Part shown: in pieces, positions 52,511 through 60,323 of the stretch | Numbering within the stretch: the stretch's first letter is position 1 | How the letters are laid out: every line of letters begins with the position of its first letter | NCBI RefSeq assembly: GCF_029542085.1 | Contig: NZ_CP107036.1 | Span: forward strand, 2,542,001-2,606,000 | DNA: 64,000 nt | Direction of reading: 5' to 3' | Origin: Sphingobacterium sp. ML3W | Lineage (GTDB): Bacteria; Bacteroidota; Bacteroidia; Sphingobacteriales; Sphingobacteriaceae | Made by a program: the position numbers and the translations under genes | Notes under the pieces: model-generated | The model's input: the letters and a program-made list of their open reading frames with translations, nothing else | Databases searched by the model: none | Told to the model about the DNA's origin: nothing

Positions 52511-53243
52511 AGTCGTTATCATTGATGATGAACCCTTAGCACGCTCCATTATTGCGGGCTATTTAAAAAATGAAGCCGATGTAACCATTATGGCTGAGTG
52601 TGGAGATGGTTTTGAAGGCGTTAAAGCAATCCAGACACATGAACCTGATCTGGTTTTTTTGGATGTCCAAATGCCTAAATTGACTGGTTTTGAAATGCTC
52701 GAATTGGTGGACAACCCTCCTGCCGTTATTTTCACCACAGCATTTGACGAATATGCGTTAAAGGCGTTCGAAAAGAATGCACTGGATTATCTGCTAAAAC
52801 CGGTCTCCCCGATGCGTTTCAAAAAAGCCTTGGAGAAATTTAGGTCGAGCTATTCTGCACCCGAGAAGAAGGTCCAACCTAACTATGAGGTACTCGCTGC
52901 ACAAGACGAAACAAAGATCGACCGTATTGTTGTCAAAACAGGTACACAAATCAAAATAATCCCAATTGATACCGTCAAATACCTAGAGTCTTATGATGAC
53001 TACGTAAAAATTCATACCAAAGATGGCATGTATCTCAAGAATAAGACCATGGCGTTTTTCGAAAAATCCCTAGATCCAAACCAGTTTGTACGTATACATC
53101 GTTCGTTTATCATCAAAGTCGATCAATTGGCTAAATTGGAGCCCTATGAAAAAGACTCTTATATTGCTGCGCTGATCTCTGGAGAGAAGCTCAATATCAG
53201 TAAATCAGGCTATGCCCGATTAAAACAATTGATTGGAATTTAA
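52503..53243 (+). CDS. LytTR response regulator
   Basis: Receiver domain plus LytTR DNA-binding domain, 246 residues. The phosphoacceptor is Asp54 in VFLDVQMPK, with the acidic pair Asp8 and Asp9 at the N-terminus and the Lys in YLLKPVS; the LytTR domain begins near residue 140 (DRIVVKTGTQIKIIPIDTVKYLESYDDYVKIH) and includes the RIHRSFIIKVDQL segment. It is the cognate partner of the overlapping LytS kinase. Its targets are unknown; a serine hydrolase follows with its own promoter. Confidence 0.94.
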   Translation: MIKVVIIDDEPLARSIIAGYLKNEADVTIMAECGDGFEGVKAIQTHEPDLVFLDVQMPKLTGFEMLELVDNPPAVIFTTAFDEYALKAFEKNALDYLLKPVSPMRFKKALEKFRSSYSAPEKKVQPNYEVLAAQDETKIDRIVVKTGTQIKIIPIDTVKYLESYDDYVKIHTKDGMYLKNKTMAFFEKSLDPNQFVRIHRSFIIKVDQLAKLEPYEKDSYIAALISGEKLNISKSGYARLKQLIGI

Positions 53244-53259
53244 ACATTCCGTAGATTTG
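53229..53259 (+). promoter_or_regulatory. Promoter of the serine hydrolase gene
   Basis: TTG (53229-53231), 20 bp, TAGATTTG (53252-53259). It overlaps the end of the LytTR gene and lies 10 nt before the ATG at 53269, giving a very short leader. Confidence 0.7.
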
Positions 53260-53268
53260 TGCCTAACA

Positions 53269-54717
53269 ATGGTTATGAAACATTTTTTTACAGCAATATT
53301 GTTGGGCATCACATCTTACTCCTTTGCTCAGACAAATCAAGCAGAACAGGTCAACAAAGGAGTTTACAATAGATTGGAATTCTTCATCAATTCCCAGATG
53401 ACGGACTCGGCCTATAGTCTAGCAAGTGATTCCTATAAACAACAATATAGTCTTCCAAAATTCACACAGATGCTGCGGCAGATCTACCCTTTGGGAAGGA
53501 TCAAAAGTTCGGACATCACCAGTTTCGAAAAAGGTACAGCAACTTATCGTCTGGATTTTGATAGTCAGACTTATGAAGTATTGTTTGCAACGGATTCGAC
53601 ACTCAAGTTTAACACCCTGCACTTTAGTCAGCTGAATGAACCTACAGCAGACAAAAATATTACCGAGAAACCGATTGAGACTGCGATCGCAACGAAAGCC
53701 GTCGACAAAGAGGATTTTTTCATCGATTCTGTTGCAAATTCTTACCTAAAACAACAAAACACACAGTCGCTTGCGATAGGTATTATTAAAAATGGGCAGT
53801 CGAAAACCTATTTTTACGGCGAGACCGCAAAAGGTAACCAAACATTACCGACAAAAACCTCGCCCTATGAAATTGGTTCACTCAGCAAAGTCTTTACAGC
53901 TATCCTATTATCAAATCTTGTTGAGGAAGGAACAATTACCTTGGATCAACCTATATCATTATTCCTTCCAGATACACTAAAAAAGAATGAGGACCTGGCG
54001 AAGATAACTTTTCAGATGTTAGCCAACCATACCTCGGGATTCCCACGACTTCCAGACAATTTTGATAAAGTAAAAGGATACAACCAAAATGATCCCTACA
54101 AAGGATACGATAAAAAAGCACTCTATAGTTATTTATCCAGTTTCAAAAGCAAAAAAAAACCCGGAGAAGAATACGAGTACAGCAATTTGGGTTATGCAAT
54201 ATTAGGCGATATCATCTGTAGTATCTATAAAAAGCCATATGACCAGATTGTTCGTGAAATCATCTGCAAACCGCTCGACATGAATAATACCTTTCAGGTA
54301 TTAGATCCTAAAAGAAAAGATACCTTTAAAGTATACAATAAAGAAGGACAAGAAGTAACCTCTTGGTCTTTCGACACTTTTAGCGCTGCAGGTGGATTAA
54401 AATCAACTGTGGAAGATCTGCTTAAATTTGTAAATGCACAGTTTAAGATGCCACAGAGCCCGCTAGAAAATGCGATGGCCAACACGAAATTATTTACTTT
54501 CTTTCTCCCTCCTGATACGGACTTGGGATTGGCATGGCACATGAACTTACTTGATGATCTTACTTTTTATTGGCACAATGGCGGTACAGCAGGAAGCAGC
54601 TCCTACCTCGCCTTGTCTCCAGATAAAAAAAGTGCCGTCGTCATCTTGTCCAATACTGCAATCTCTGTCGACGATAAGGGAAAAAGCATTTTAGACAATC
54701 TGCTTCATACAGAATAA
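53269..54717 (+). CDS. Serine hydrolase (beta-lactamase/class C-like) with DUF3887-like N-domain
   Basis: A secreted serine hydrolase of the beta-lactamase/D-Ala-D-Ala peptidase clan, about 480 residues. A Sec signal (KHFFTAILLGITSYSFAQ) precedes an N-terminal DUF3887-like alpha/beta domain and the hydrolase domain with SxxK in GSLSKVF, YSN in YEYSNLGY and the HxG triad element in WHNGGTAG. I use the ATG at 53269 (or the next at 53275) rather than the longer 53233 frame because the promoter at 53229-53259 would be inside it. It may act on peptidoglycan or small esters; substrate unknown. Its location next to the LiaF/LytS/LytTR operon suggests envelope function. Confidence 0.85.
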   Translation: MVMKHFFTAILLGITSYSFAQTNQAEQVNKGVYNRLEFFINSQMTDSAYSLASDSYKQQYSLPKFTQMLRQIYPLGRIKSSDITSFEKGTATYRLDFDSQTYEVLFATDSTLKFNTLHFSQLNEPTADKNITEKPIETAIATKAVDKEDFFIDSVANSYLKQQNTQSLAIGIIKNGQSKTYFYGETAKGNQTLPTKTSPYEIGSLSKVFTAILLSNLVEEGTITLDQPISLFLPDTLKKNEDLAKITFQMLANHTSGFPRLPDNFDKVKGYNQNDPYKGYDKKALYSYLSSFKSKKKPGEEYEYSNLGYAILGDIICSIYKKPYDQIVREIICKPLDMNNTFQVLDPKRKDTFKVYNKEGQEVTSWSFDTFSAAGGLKSTVEDLLKFVNAQFKMPQSPLENAMANTKLFTFFLPPDTDLGLAWHMNLLDDLTFYWHNGGTAGSSSYLALSPDKKSAVVILSNTAISVDDKGKSILDNLLHTE

Positions 54718-54868
54718 GATCTTCCTGCCTTTTGCATCAACTGCGATGAAAATTCACTGCAGGCTGTTTCAGGCAAATAGACTAAGTGTAGTCAGCTCAT
54801 TGATACCTTAAAAAACGAATACGAATCAAGAAAAAAGACATTTAAAAAAAACAAAATATTATTATCAG

Positions 54869-54901
54869 AGCTATATCGAAACAACGATATAGCTTTTTTT
54901 G
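54869..54901 (+). terminator. Terminator after the serine hydrolase gene
   Basis: AGCTATATCG pairs with CGATATAGCT around AAACAA and is followed by six T. It lies about 150 nt downstream of the stop codon. Confidence 0.85.
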
Positions 54902-54927
54902 TTGTCATAAAAAGGGTTATTTTTTTG

Positions 54928-54958
54928 TTGTTACACAAACTGTTAACCATTAACTTTG
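54928..54958 (+). promoter_or_regulatory. Promoter of the D-2-hydroxyacid dehydrogenase gene
   Basis: TTG (54928-54930), 20 bp, TAACTTTG (54951-54958). The ATG at 55031 is 73 nt downstream, leaving a leader of about 68 nt with one small hairpin. Confidence 0.6.
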
Positions 54959-55030
54959 ATTAACAGCCCAAATAAACTGGGCACTTATAATTTTATTTTA
55001 CAACAGGCTCCACGATAGCATTACATTTAC

Positions 55031-56005
55031 ATGAAGATATTTATCACAAAACGAATCCCTCAAAAAGGTATCGATCTATTAACGACAACTGGACATGAGG
55101 TAGCAATACATGATTCCGCTACCCCGCTTTCCCCTACCGAACTTATCCGGGCAGGACAACAGGTCGATTATGTACTAAATGGTGGTATGCAAAAGTTTGA
55201 CGAAGAATTTTTCCAAAACTGTCCCAATCTTAAAGCGTTATCCCTTATGAGTGTCGGTTACGATAACGTTGACATCCTTGCAGCAACGAAATATGGGATC
55301 CCTGTGAGCAATACACCAGGTGTGCTTTCTGGCGCTACAGCTGATGTTGCTTTCCTATTGATGCTGGCCGTTTCCAGGAAAGCTTTCTTCAATCACAAAC
55401 AGATTTTGCAAGGCCAATGGAAAGGTTTCGACCCCACAGCACATCTGGGTATCGAACTCAATAATAAAACATTGGGTATCTATGGGCTTGGACGGATCGG
55501 TCTTGAATTTGCCCGTAAAGCAAGGGCTGCTTATAATATGGAAATCATTTATTATAACCGTGGGCGGAACTTGGAAGCTGAACGGATCTTGGGGGCGAGA
55601 TATGTCAACTTTGATGATCTGTTAACCCAAAGTGACGTGCTTTCCATTCACGCTGCACTCACAGCGGAGACATCCAATAGATTTAATCGGGATACATTTA
55701 AGCGCATGAAAAACTCCGCGATTCTGGTCAATACGGCACGTGGCGGATTAGTGCAGGAAGAAGACCTCGCCAATGCTTTACGCACAGGTGAATTATGGGG
55801 AGCGGGACTCGATGTCACAAACCCTGAACCCATGGCAGCAGACAACCCACTACTGAATCTTGAAAACGTATGTATTCTACCGCATATCGGATCTGCAACT
55901 GTGGAAACCAGAGACAATATGGCCCTAATGGCGGCAAGCAATTTATTGGCAGCGATCAAAGGTGAAAAGATGCCACAAACTATAAATCCAGAAGTATATT
56001 CATGA
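55031..56005 (+). CDS. D-2-hydroxyacid dehydrogenase (glyoxylate/hydroxypyruvate reductase-like)
   Basis: NAD(P)-dependent dehydrogenase of the D-isomer-specific family, 324 residues. The nucleotide-binding GLGRIG is at 152-157, and the catalytic Arg237 (NTARGG), Glu266 (NPEPMAA) and His285 (LPHIGSAT) form the usual triad. The family spans D-glycerate dehydrogenase, glyoxylate reductase and phosphoglycerate dehydrogenases; lack of an ACT domain argues against the last. No signal peptide. Its stop codon overlaps the ATG of a 50-residue ORF downstream (ATGA), so the two are coupled. Confidence 0.9.
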   Translation: MKIFITKRIPQKGIDLLTTTGHEVAIHDSATPLSPTELIRAGQQVDYVLNGGMQKFDEEFFQNCPNLKALSLMSVGYDNVDILAATKYGIPVSNTPGVLSGATADVAFLLMLAVSRKAFFNHKQILQGQWKGFDPTAHLGIELNNKTLGIYGLGRIGLEFARKARAAYNMEIIYYNRGRNLEAERILGARYVNFDDLLTQSDVLSIHAALTAETSNRFNRDTFKRMKNSAILVNTARGGLVQEEDLANALRTGELWGAGLDVTNPEPMAADNPLLNLENVCILPHIGSATVETRDNMALMAASNLLAAIKGEKMPQTINPEVYS

Positions 56006-56154
56006 AACGACATTTCTTTCAGTTCCTGAATAAGCTCAATAAAGCAATCCTTCCCAAATATGGGAAGCAGGATCCCTTGAAACTAAAAAAGTACCAACAG
56101 GCCATATTAGCCTACCGGTACTTTATTCTTATTCGTGCCCTGGCAGATGATTAA
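56002..56154 (+). CDS. 50-residue protein of the type labelled SsrA-binding protein
   Basis: A basic, largely helical 50-residue protein starting MKRHFFQFLNKLNKAILPKY and ending AILAYRYFILIRALADD. Similar tiny ORFs (pattern N-K-x-I-L-P-x-Y ... I-A-Y-R) occur across Bacteroidetes and are often auto-annotated as SsrA-binding protein, although they are far too short to be SmpB. The ATG overlaps the stop of the dehydrogenase gene (ATGA), and its 3-prime end overlaps the convergent mscS stop by 3 nt. It is too short for many gene callers. Function unknown. Confidence 0.7.
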   Translation: MKRHFFQFLNKLNKAILPKYGKQDPLKLKKYQQAILAYRYFILIRALADD

Positions 56155-57017
56155 ATATCTGTTTTGACTTGTTTTCCCTGATCGTTCCCATTAGAAATAA
56201 TGCTGATCTGTGTTGGATTCGGAGCTACACTCATATCATTTCGTTCCAGTTCAAGCATAATTTTTTCCTGCATTGAATTCCTTGCCGGCCAATAATGCTC
56301 GCGCTTTGTCCATGCTCTTACGGTCAACACAATAGCGCTCGTTCCCAGTTCTTTCACAAATACTGTCGGTTCGGGTGTAGTCAAAACGGTCTCATTCGAG
56401 CGAAGCACCCGAAGGATAATATCCTTTGCGTCCTTTATGTTCTTATCGTACGATATGCTTACAGTATATTCAAACATCCGTTGAACGATTTTTGTATAAT
56501 TCTTGATCACCGAATTAGCTAATGGACCATTCGGACTAAAGATTCGCACGCCATCGTCACCAATCAATGTTGAATATAAAATATCAATCCGCTCGACAGT
56601 TCCGGCTGTACCATTCGCACTTGAGATGTAGTCTCCTACTTCGAAAGGTCTAAACATCAGGATCAACACCCCACCGGCAAAGTTGCTTAGGCTTCCCTGA
56701 AGTGCCATACCGACAGCCAAACCAAAGGCAGACAATGCCGCTATAAAGGAGGTCGTCTGTATGCCAATCTGACTGGCAACGGTCAACATCAACATCACCC
56801 ACATCACAATCCTTACGATACTGGAGATAAATGCACGTATTGAAGGATCAACATTTCTCTTCTCAAAACGCTTGTGCAATAATCGGTTGACCAGATCGAT
56901 AACATATTTGCCAATAATCAATAAAATAATACCACCTATAATACCTGGTATTGAATCAATGACGATATCGGTCAATCGTCCAAATCTAGTCCCTAGACTA
57001 TTTAAATTACTTTCCAT
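56151..57017 (-). CDS. Small-conductance mechanosensitive channel (MscS)
   Basis: Homoheptameric channel that releases solutes on osmotic downshock. Three membrane helices are predicted in the first 120 residues, of which the pore-lining third carries the Gly/Ala pattern FIAALSAFGLAVGMALQGSLSNFAGGVLILMFRPFEVGDYI, the MscS hallmark; the cytoplasmic beta and alpha-beta domains follow. The reading frame is open to 57071, but the ATG at 57017 (MESNLNSLGTRFGRL) is a more typical start; one at 57038 is also possible. About 288 residues. It converges on the small ORF. Confidence 0.9.
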   Translation of the reverse strand: MESNLNSLGTRFGRLTDIVIDSIPGIIGGIILLIIGKYVIDLVNRLLHKRFEKRNVDPSIRAFISSIVRIVMWVMLMLTVASQIGIQTTSFIAALSAFGLAVGMALQGSLSNFAGGVLILMFRPFEVGDYISSANGTAGTVERIDILYSTLIGDDGVRIFSPNGPLANSVIKNYTKIVQRMFEYTVSISYDKNIKDAKDIILRVLRSNETVLTTPEPTVFVKELGTSAIVLTVRAWTKREHYWPARNSMQEKIMLELERNDMSVAPNPTQISIISNGNDQGKQVKTDI

Positions 57018-57152
57018 GTTTATTAAATATATTTCCATGCTTTTTGAAACAAGGATTGTTCCAACATCCAAACTTACCTTTCAAAATATTAAAATCGTTG
57101 AAAAATACCACAAAAGACCAAATTAACACCACTATAAAAAGAATATTTGAGC

Positions 57153-57160
57153 TAACTTTG
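57153..57160 (+). promoter_or_regulatory. Candidate -7 box of the AraC gene
   Basis: TAACTTTG matches TAnnTTTG and ends only 4 nt before the ATG at 57165, so transcription would begin at or near the start codon. No convincing -33 element is seen. Confidence 0.4.
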
Positions 57161-57164
57161 TAGT

Positions 57165-58031
57165 ATGAATAGAAAAAACACCATTCCTATTATAGATAGT
57201 TGCAGTCTCGATCTCAACAATAAAACAACTATCCATATTGATGACTTAAGTGAATACGTCATCAAACATGCGAATATGGTGTTTCCTCACAAGCACAATT
57301 TTTTTCATTTTGTATTATTTACGAAAGGTTCAGGTGATCACATCATCGATTTCAATCATTATAAAATTAAACCCTTTCAAATCTACTTCATGGCTCCGGG
57401 TCAAGTGCATACCTGGAATTTTGTCGGCGATGAAGGAGGCTATGTCGTCAATTTTTCGGTCGACTATTTCCAATCGTTTTTATTACGTACAGATTATCTG
57501 GAGCGTTTCAGTTTCCTACAGGGCAAAATTGAGCATTTAATTTTTGAACTGGAAGGACCTTGTCGTGCTCAGGCAACGAATATTCTGGATGAAATCTTAT
57601 CGGCGAAGTCTAGCGGCCTATCCGAAGATTATATCCGTACACTGCTACTCCAATTTCTATTATATGTCTCCATTTGTTCAGAAAAGGAACAAAAAGACGG
57701 AAGCAACCCCTATAATCATAAAATATTCAATAGCTTTCAGCAATTGGTTGAACAACAGTTTAAATCTACCAAATTACCGAGTGTATATGCGGATCAACTA
57801 TTTATCACCCCAAATCACCTGAATGCGATCTGTAAATCCTATATCGGTCAGTCCGCTGGAGAGATCATCCGCAACCGGATTGTCCTGGAAGCAAAGCGAC
57901 TGTTAATTAATCGAAATTTAAATATCACTGAAATTGCAAATGAATTGCAGTTTAAGGACAACTCTTATTTCACCAAATTTTTTAAAAAATCCACTGATCT
58001 CACACCCGAGGAGTTCAGAAAACAACTATAA
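57165..58031 (+). CDS. AraC-family transcriptional regulator
   Basis: A 288-residue regulator with an N-terminal cupin-like sensor domain (FPHKHNFFHFVLFTKGSGDHII, FMAPGQVHTWNF, residues about 38-95) and a C-terminal AraC DNA-binding domain: the first HTH includes YADQLFITPNHLNAICKSYIGQS and the second ITEIANELQFKDNSYFTKFFKKSTDLTPEEFRKQL. The ligand is unknown. The promoter's -7 box ends 4 nt before the ATG. DUF983 follows after 2 nt, so AraC, DUF983 and possibly the cysteine desulfurase form one unit. Confidence 0.93.
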   Translation: MNRKNTIPIIDSCSLDLNNKTTIHIDDLSEYVIKHANMVFPHKHNFFHFVLFTKGSGDHIIDFNHYKIKPFQIYFMAPGQVHTWNFVGDEGGYVVNFSVDYFQSFLLRTDYLERFSFLQGKIEHLIFELEGPCRAQATNILDEILSAKSSGLSEDYIRTLLLQFLLYVSICSEKEQKDGSNPYNHKIFNSFQQLVEQQFKSTKLPSVYADQLFITPNHLNAICKSYIGQSAGEIIRNRIVLEAKRLLINRNLNITEIANELQFKDNSYFTKFFKKSTDLTPEEFRKQL

Positions 58032-58033
58032 CT

Positions 58034-58459
58034 ATGGAAGAAGTTAAATACGAACTATCGGAATTCAAAGCCGCATGGCAAGCAAAATGTCCAAGATGTA
58101 GAGTCGGTCATGTCTACAAAGGCCCTGCCTATGGCCTAAAGGTACAAAAGATGAACAGTCATTGTGAATACTGTGGTCTCCGTTATGAGCGTGAGCCGGG
58201 TTATTTCTATGGTGCGATGTATGTCACCTATGCATTTGCTATCGCAGAGATGGTGACGGCCTGTATGGCAACTTACATCCTTACCGGCAATGATTCGTCC
58301 TTCATTCTTTATGCGACTGTTGCTATATTAAGTGTTGTATTAATGTCTCCTTTCAATTACCGATATTCACGTGTCATTTTGATGTATTGGCTGACGCCGG
58401 GATTGCGCTATGATCCCAATGTCAAAAAGAAGGAAGTTGATGTGAAAGCTTCTGCATAA
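58034..58459 (+). CDS. DUF983 membrane protein
   Basis: A 141-residue protein with an N-terminal zinc-ribbon-like region: CPRCRVGHVY and CEYCGLRYER contain two Cys pairs (residues about 19-50). EPGYFYGAMYVTYAFAIAEM starts the two to three membrane segments in the second half. This matches DUF983, an uncharacterised family with a rubredoxin-like metal site next to a membrane domain. It starts 2 nt after AraC and is followed by the cysteine desulfurase after 20 nt. Confidence 0.85.
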   Translation: MEEVKYELSEFKAAWQAKCPRCRVGHVYKGPAYGLKVQKMNSHCEYCGLRYEREPGYFYGAMYVTYAFAIAEMVTACMATYILTGNDSSFILYATVAILSVVLMSPFNYRYSRVILMYWLTPGLRYDPNVKKKEVDVKASA

Positions 58460-58479
58460 ACATCATTATCCTTATCTTT

Positions 58480-59664
58480 ATGCTGATGAAGGATATCCTA
58501 TATTTGGACAACAATGCAACCACCCGAATTTTGGATGAAGTATGGCAGGAGATGATCCCATATTTCATCCAAAATTATGCAAATGCGTCCAGTGTTTATC
58601 ACCAGATGGGTAGAGCCGCAAATGCAGCGATTCAACAGAGCAGAGCGCAAGTCGCCGAGGCTTTACATTGTACGCCAAAGGAAATTTTTTTCAATTCCGG
58701 AGCTACCGAAAGCATCAATACCGTACTGCAGGGTGTATTTGATAAATACCGGTCTCAAGGAAATCATATCATTACAGCCACTACAGAGCATAAAGCAGTA
58801 TTAAGCTGCTGTGAACAACTGAGCAAACAAGGGGCTCAAATCACCTATCTTCCCGTTGACAGTCAGGGGCACATAGTCTTGGATGATCTTAAAAATGCCA
58901 TTACCGCCAAAACCATATTAATCTGTCTGATGGCTGCGAATAATGAGACTGGTGTACTGACTGAGATCGAACAGGTGGCCTCCATCTGCAATAAAGAAGA
59001 TATTCTATTTTTTTGCGACGCCACACAAGCAATCGGAAAAGTTGCGATCGACCTCCAGCAGCTTCCTATTGATCTTTTATGTCTGAGTGCACATAAAATT
59101 CATGGCCCAAAAGGAATTGGTGCACTTTATATCCGACGCAAATCAAAGCCCATTCAGCTTACTTCATTAATTTTAGGTGGTGGTCAGGAGAATGGTTTTC
59201 GGGGGGGCACCTACAATGTTCCGGCCATCGTCGGCTTTGGAAAGGCGATCTCTATGCTAAACCCACAAGCCTATACAATCGTTCGGGCATATCGGGATCT
59301 ATTGGAAGCCGAACTGGCTGATATTCCTGAAATTATTATACATGGGCAAAATACCCTCCGCCTACCGACGACAAGCTATATCAGTTTCAAGCATGTACTC
59401 GCAAGCGAGATTATGACCGCCTGTCCTACTTTGGCCCTATCCTCCGGCTCCGCCTGTGTTACCGGATCAAGGGAACCCTCACATGTACTGCTCGCCATGG
59501 GTATATCCAAAGAAGATGCACTTTCTGCAATCAGATTTAGTCTAAGTATATTGACCACAGATGAAGAAATCCTACAATGCGCACAATTAATCAAAGAGGC
59601 TGTACAAAAAATAAGAGATCAATCGCCCATATGGCAACTTTATAAGGCTGGATTGATCAGTTAA
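58480..59664 (+). CDS. Cysteine desulfurase (IscS/NifS family)
   Basis: PLP enzyme that removes sulfur from cysteine for Fe-S cluster and other thio-cofactor synthesis. The PLP-binding Lys206 is in LSAHKIHGPKG, the catalytic Cys326 in LALSSGSACVTG, and TTEHKAV (near residue 104) carries the conserved His. ATG codons occur at 58480 and 58486 (MLM/MKD). The 394 residues are standard. An IscA-like carrier follows 80 nt downstream with its own -7 box, so the sulfur-transfer pair is adjacent but probably not one transcript. Whether it is IscS or a specialised paralogue cannot be told without the genome. Confidence 0.93.
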   Translation: MLMKDILYLDNNATTRILDEVWQEMIPYFIQNYANASSVYHQMGRAANAAIQQSRAQVAEALHCTPKEIFFNSGATESINTVLQGVFDKYRSQGNHIITATTEHKAVLSCCEQLSKQGAQITYLPVDSQGHIVLDDLKNAITAKTILICLMAANNETGVLTEIEQVASICNKEDILFFCDATQAIGKVAIDLQQLPIDLLCLSAHKIHGPKGIGALYIRRKSKPIQLTSLILGGGQENGFRGGTYNVPAIVGFGKAISMLNPQAYTIVRAYRDLLEAELADIPEIIIHGQNTLRLPTTSYISFKHVLASEIMTACPTLALSSGSACVTGSREPSHVLLAMGISKEDALSAIRFSLSILTTDEEILQCAQLIKEAVQKIRDQSPIWQLYKAGLIS

Positions 59665-59715
59665 TTTATGACATTCTAAAAACTTAAGAGCAGACGAAAT
59701 ATAGCGATATTGTAT

Positions 59716-59740
59716 GTATCTTTGTTGTAGACAAAGATAC
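59716..59740 (+). promoter_or_regulatory. Perfect dyad overlapping the -7 box of the IscA-like gene
   Basis: GTATCTTTG (59716-59724) and CAAAGATAC (59732-59740) are exact reverse complements around a 7-nt centre. The left arm contains the -7 box TATCTTTG, the right arm contains the same box in reverse, and the ATG follows 5 nt after. It may be an operator or a 5-prime RNA hairpin. Confidence 0.6.
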
Positions 59741-59744
59741 AACT

Positions 59745-60071
59745 ATGATTACAGTTACTGATAAAGCAAAAACTCGTATCGAGGCAATCATGAAGGATGA
59801 GCAATATGACGACAATTACTTTGTGCGTGTTGCTGTAGAAAGTGGTGGTTGCTCAGGCTTAAGCTATAAACTGAATTTCGATAATGAGGAAAAAAAGGGA
59901 GACCAGTTTTTCGAAGATAAAGGAGTTAAAATCTGTTTGGATATCAAATCATTCCTCTATTTAGCGGGAACGGAACTTGATTACTCCGATGGGTTGGACG
60001 GAAAAGGATTTGAATTCCATAATCCAAATGCAAGCCGTACATGTGCCTGTGGCGAGAGTTTCTCGGTATAA
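59745..60071 (+). CDS. IscA/HesB-type iron-sulfur carrier
   Basis: A-type Fe-S carrier of 108 residues that accepts nascent clusters and passes them to apoproteins. The three conserved cysteines are visible: Cys36 in GGCSGLSY and Cys100 and Cys102 in TCACGESFSV. The domain (TVTDKAKTRIEAI to the end) is the standard HesB fold. It follows the cysteine desulfurase at 58.5 kb and has a leader of about 15-20 nt overlapping a perfect dyad. A strong terminator follows. IscA versus ErpA cannot be resolved. Confidence 0.93.
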   Translation: MITVTDKAKTRIEAIMKDEQYDDNYFVRVAVESGGCSGLSYKLNFDNEEKKGDQFFEDKGVKICLDIKSFLYLAGTELDYSDGLDGKGFEFHNPNASRTCACGESFSV

Positions 60072-60092
60072 GCGGATCCCATTCCATAAAAT

Positions 60093-60128
60093 AAAAAAAG
60101 CCCTGAAATAATTTTCAGGGCTTTTTTT
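60093..60128 (+). terminator. Terminator after the IscA-like gene
   Basis: Seven A, GCCCTGAAA, loop TAAT, TTTCAGGGC and seven T: perfect stem of 16 pairs. Confidence 0.9.
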
Positions 60129-60284
60129 ATTAGGTCGGCTGAGTTTAGTTGCACCGACAAATTAATAGTTTAACAATTACATATTGACCTATTCGCTTTT
60201 TCTTGTAATATTTATATTTTTTCAACATTTTAATAGATAAATATCAAAAATCACAACAAAACATATTAGCAAATGATATTTTCA

Positions 60285-60292
60285 TATTTTTG
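60285..60292 (+). promoter_or_regulatory. Candidate -7 box of asnA
   Basis: TATTTTTG matches TAnnTTTG, 31 nt before the ATG. No -33 element found. Confidence 0.4.
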
Positions 60293-60323
60293 TATCAAAT
60301 AACTGAATAAGAAAAATGATGCG

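Larger units (their letters stand above)
54718..55030. other. Intergenic region after the serine hydrolase
   Basis: A 313-bp gap with no gene. It holds the terminator at 54869-54901, the promoter at 54928-54958 and a small hairpin GCCCA/TGGGC at 54966-54982 in the leader of the dehydrogenase. Confidence 0.7.
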
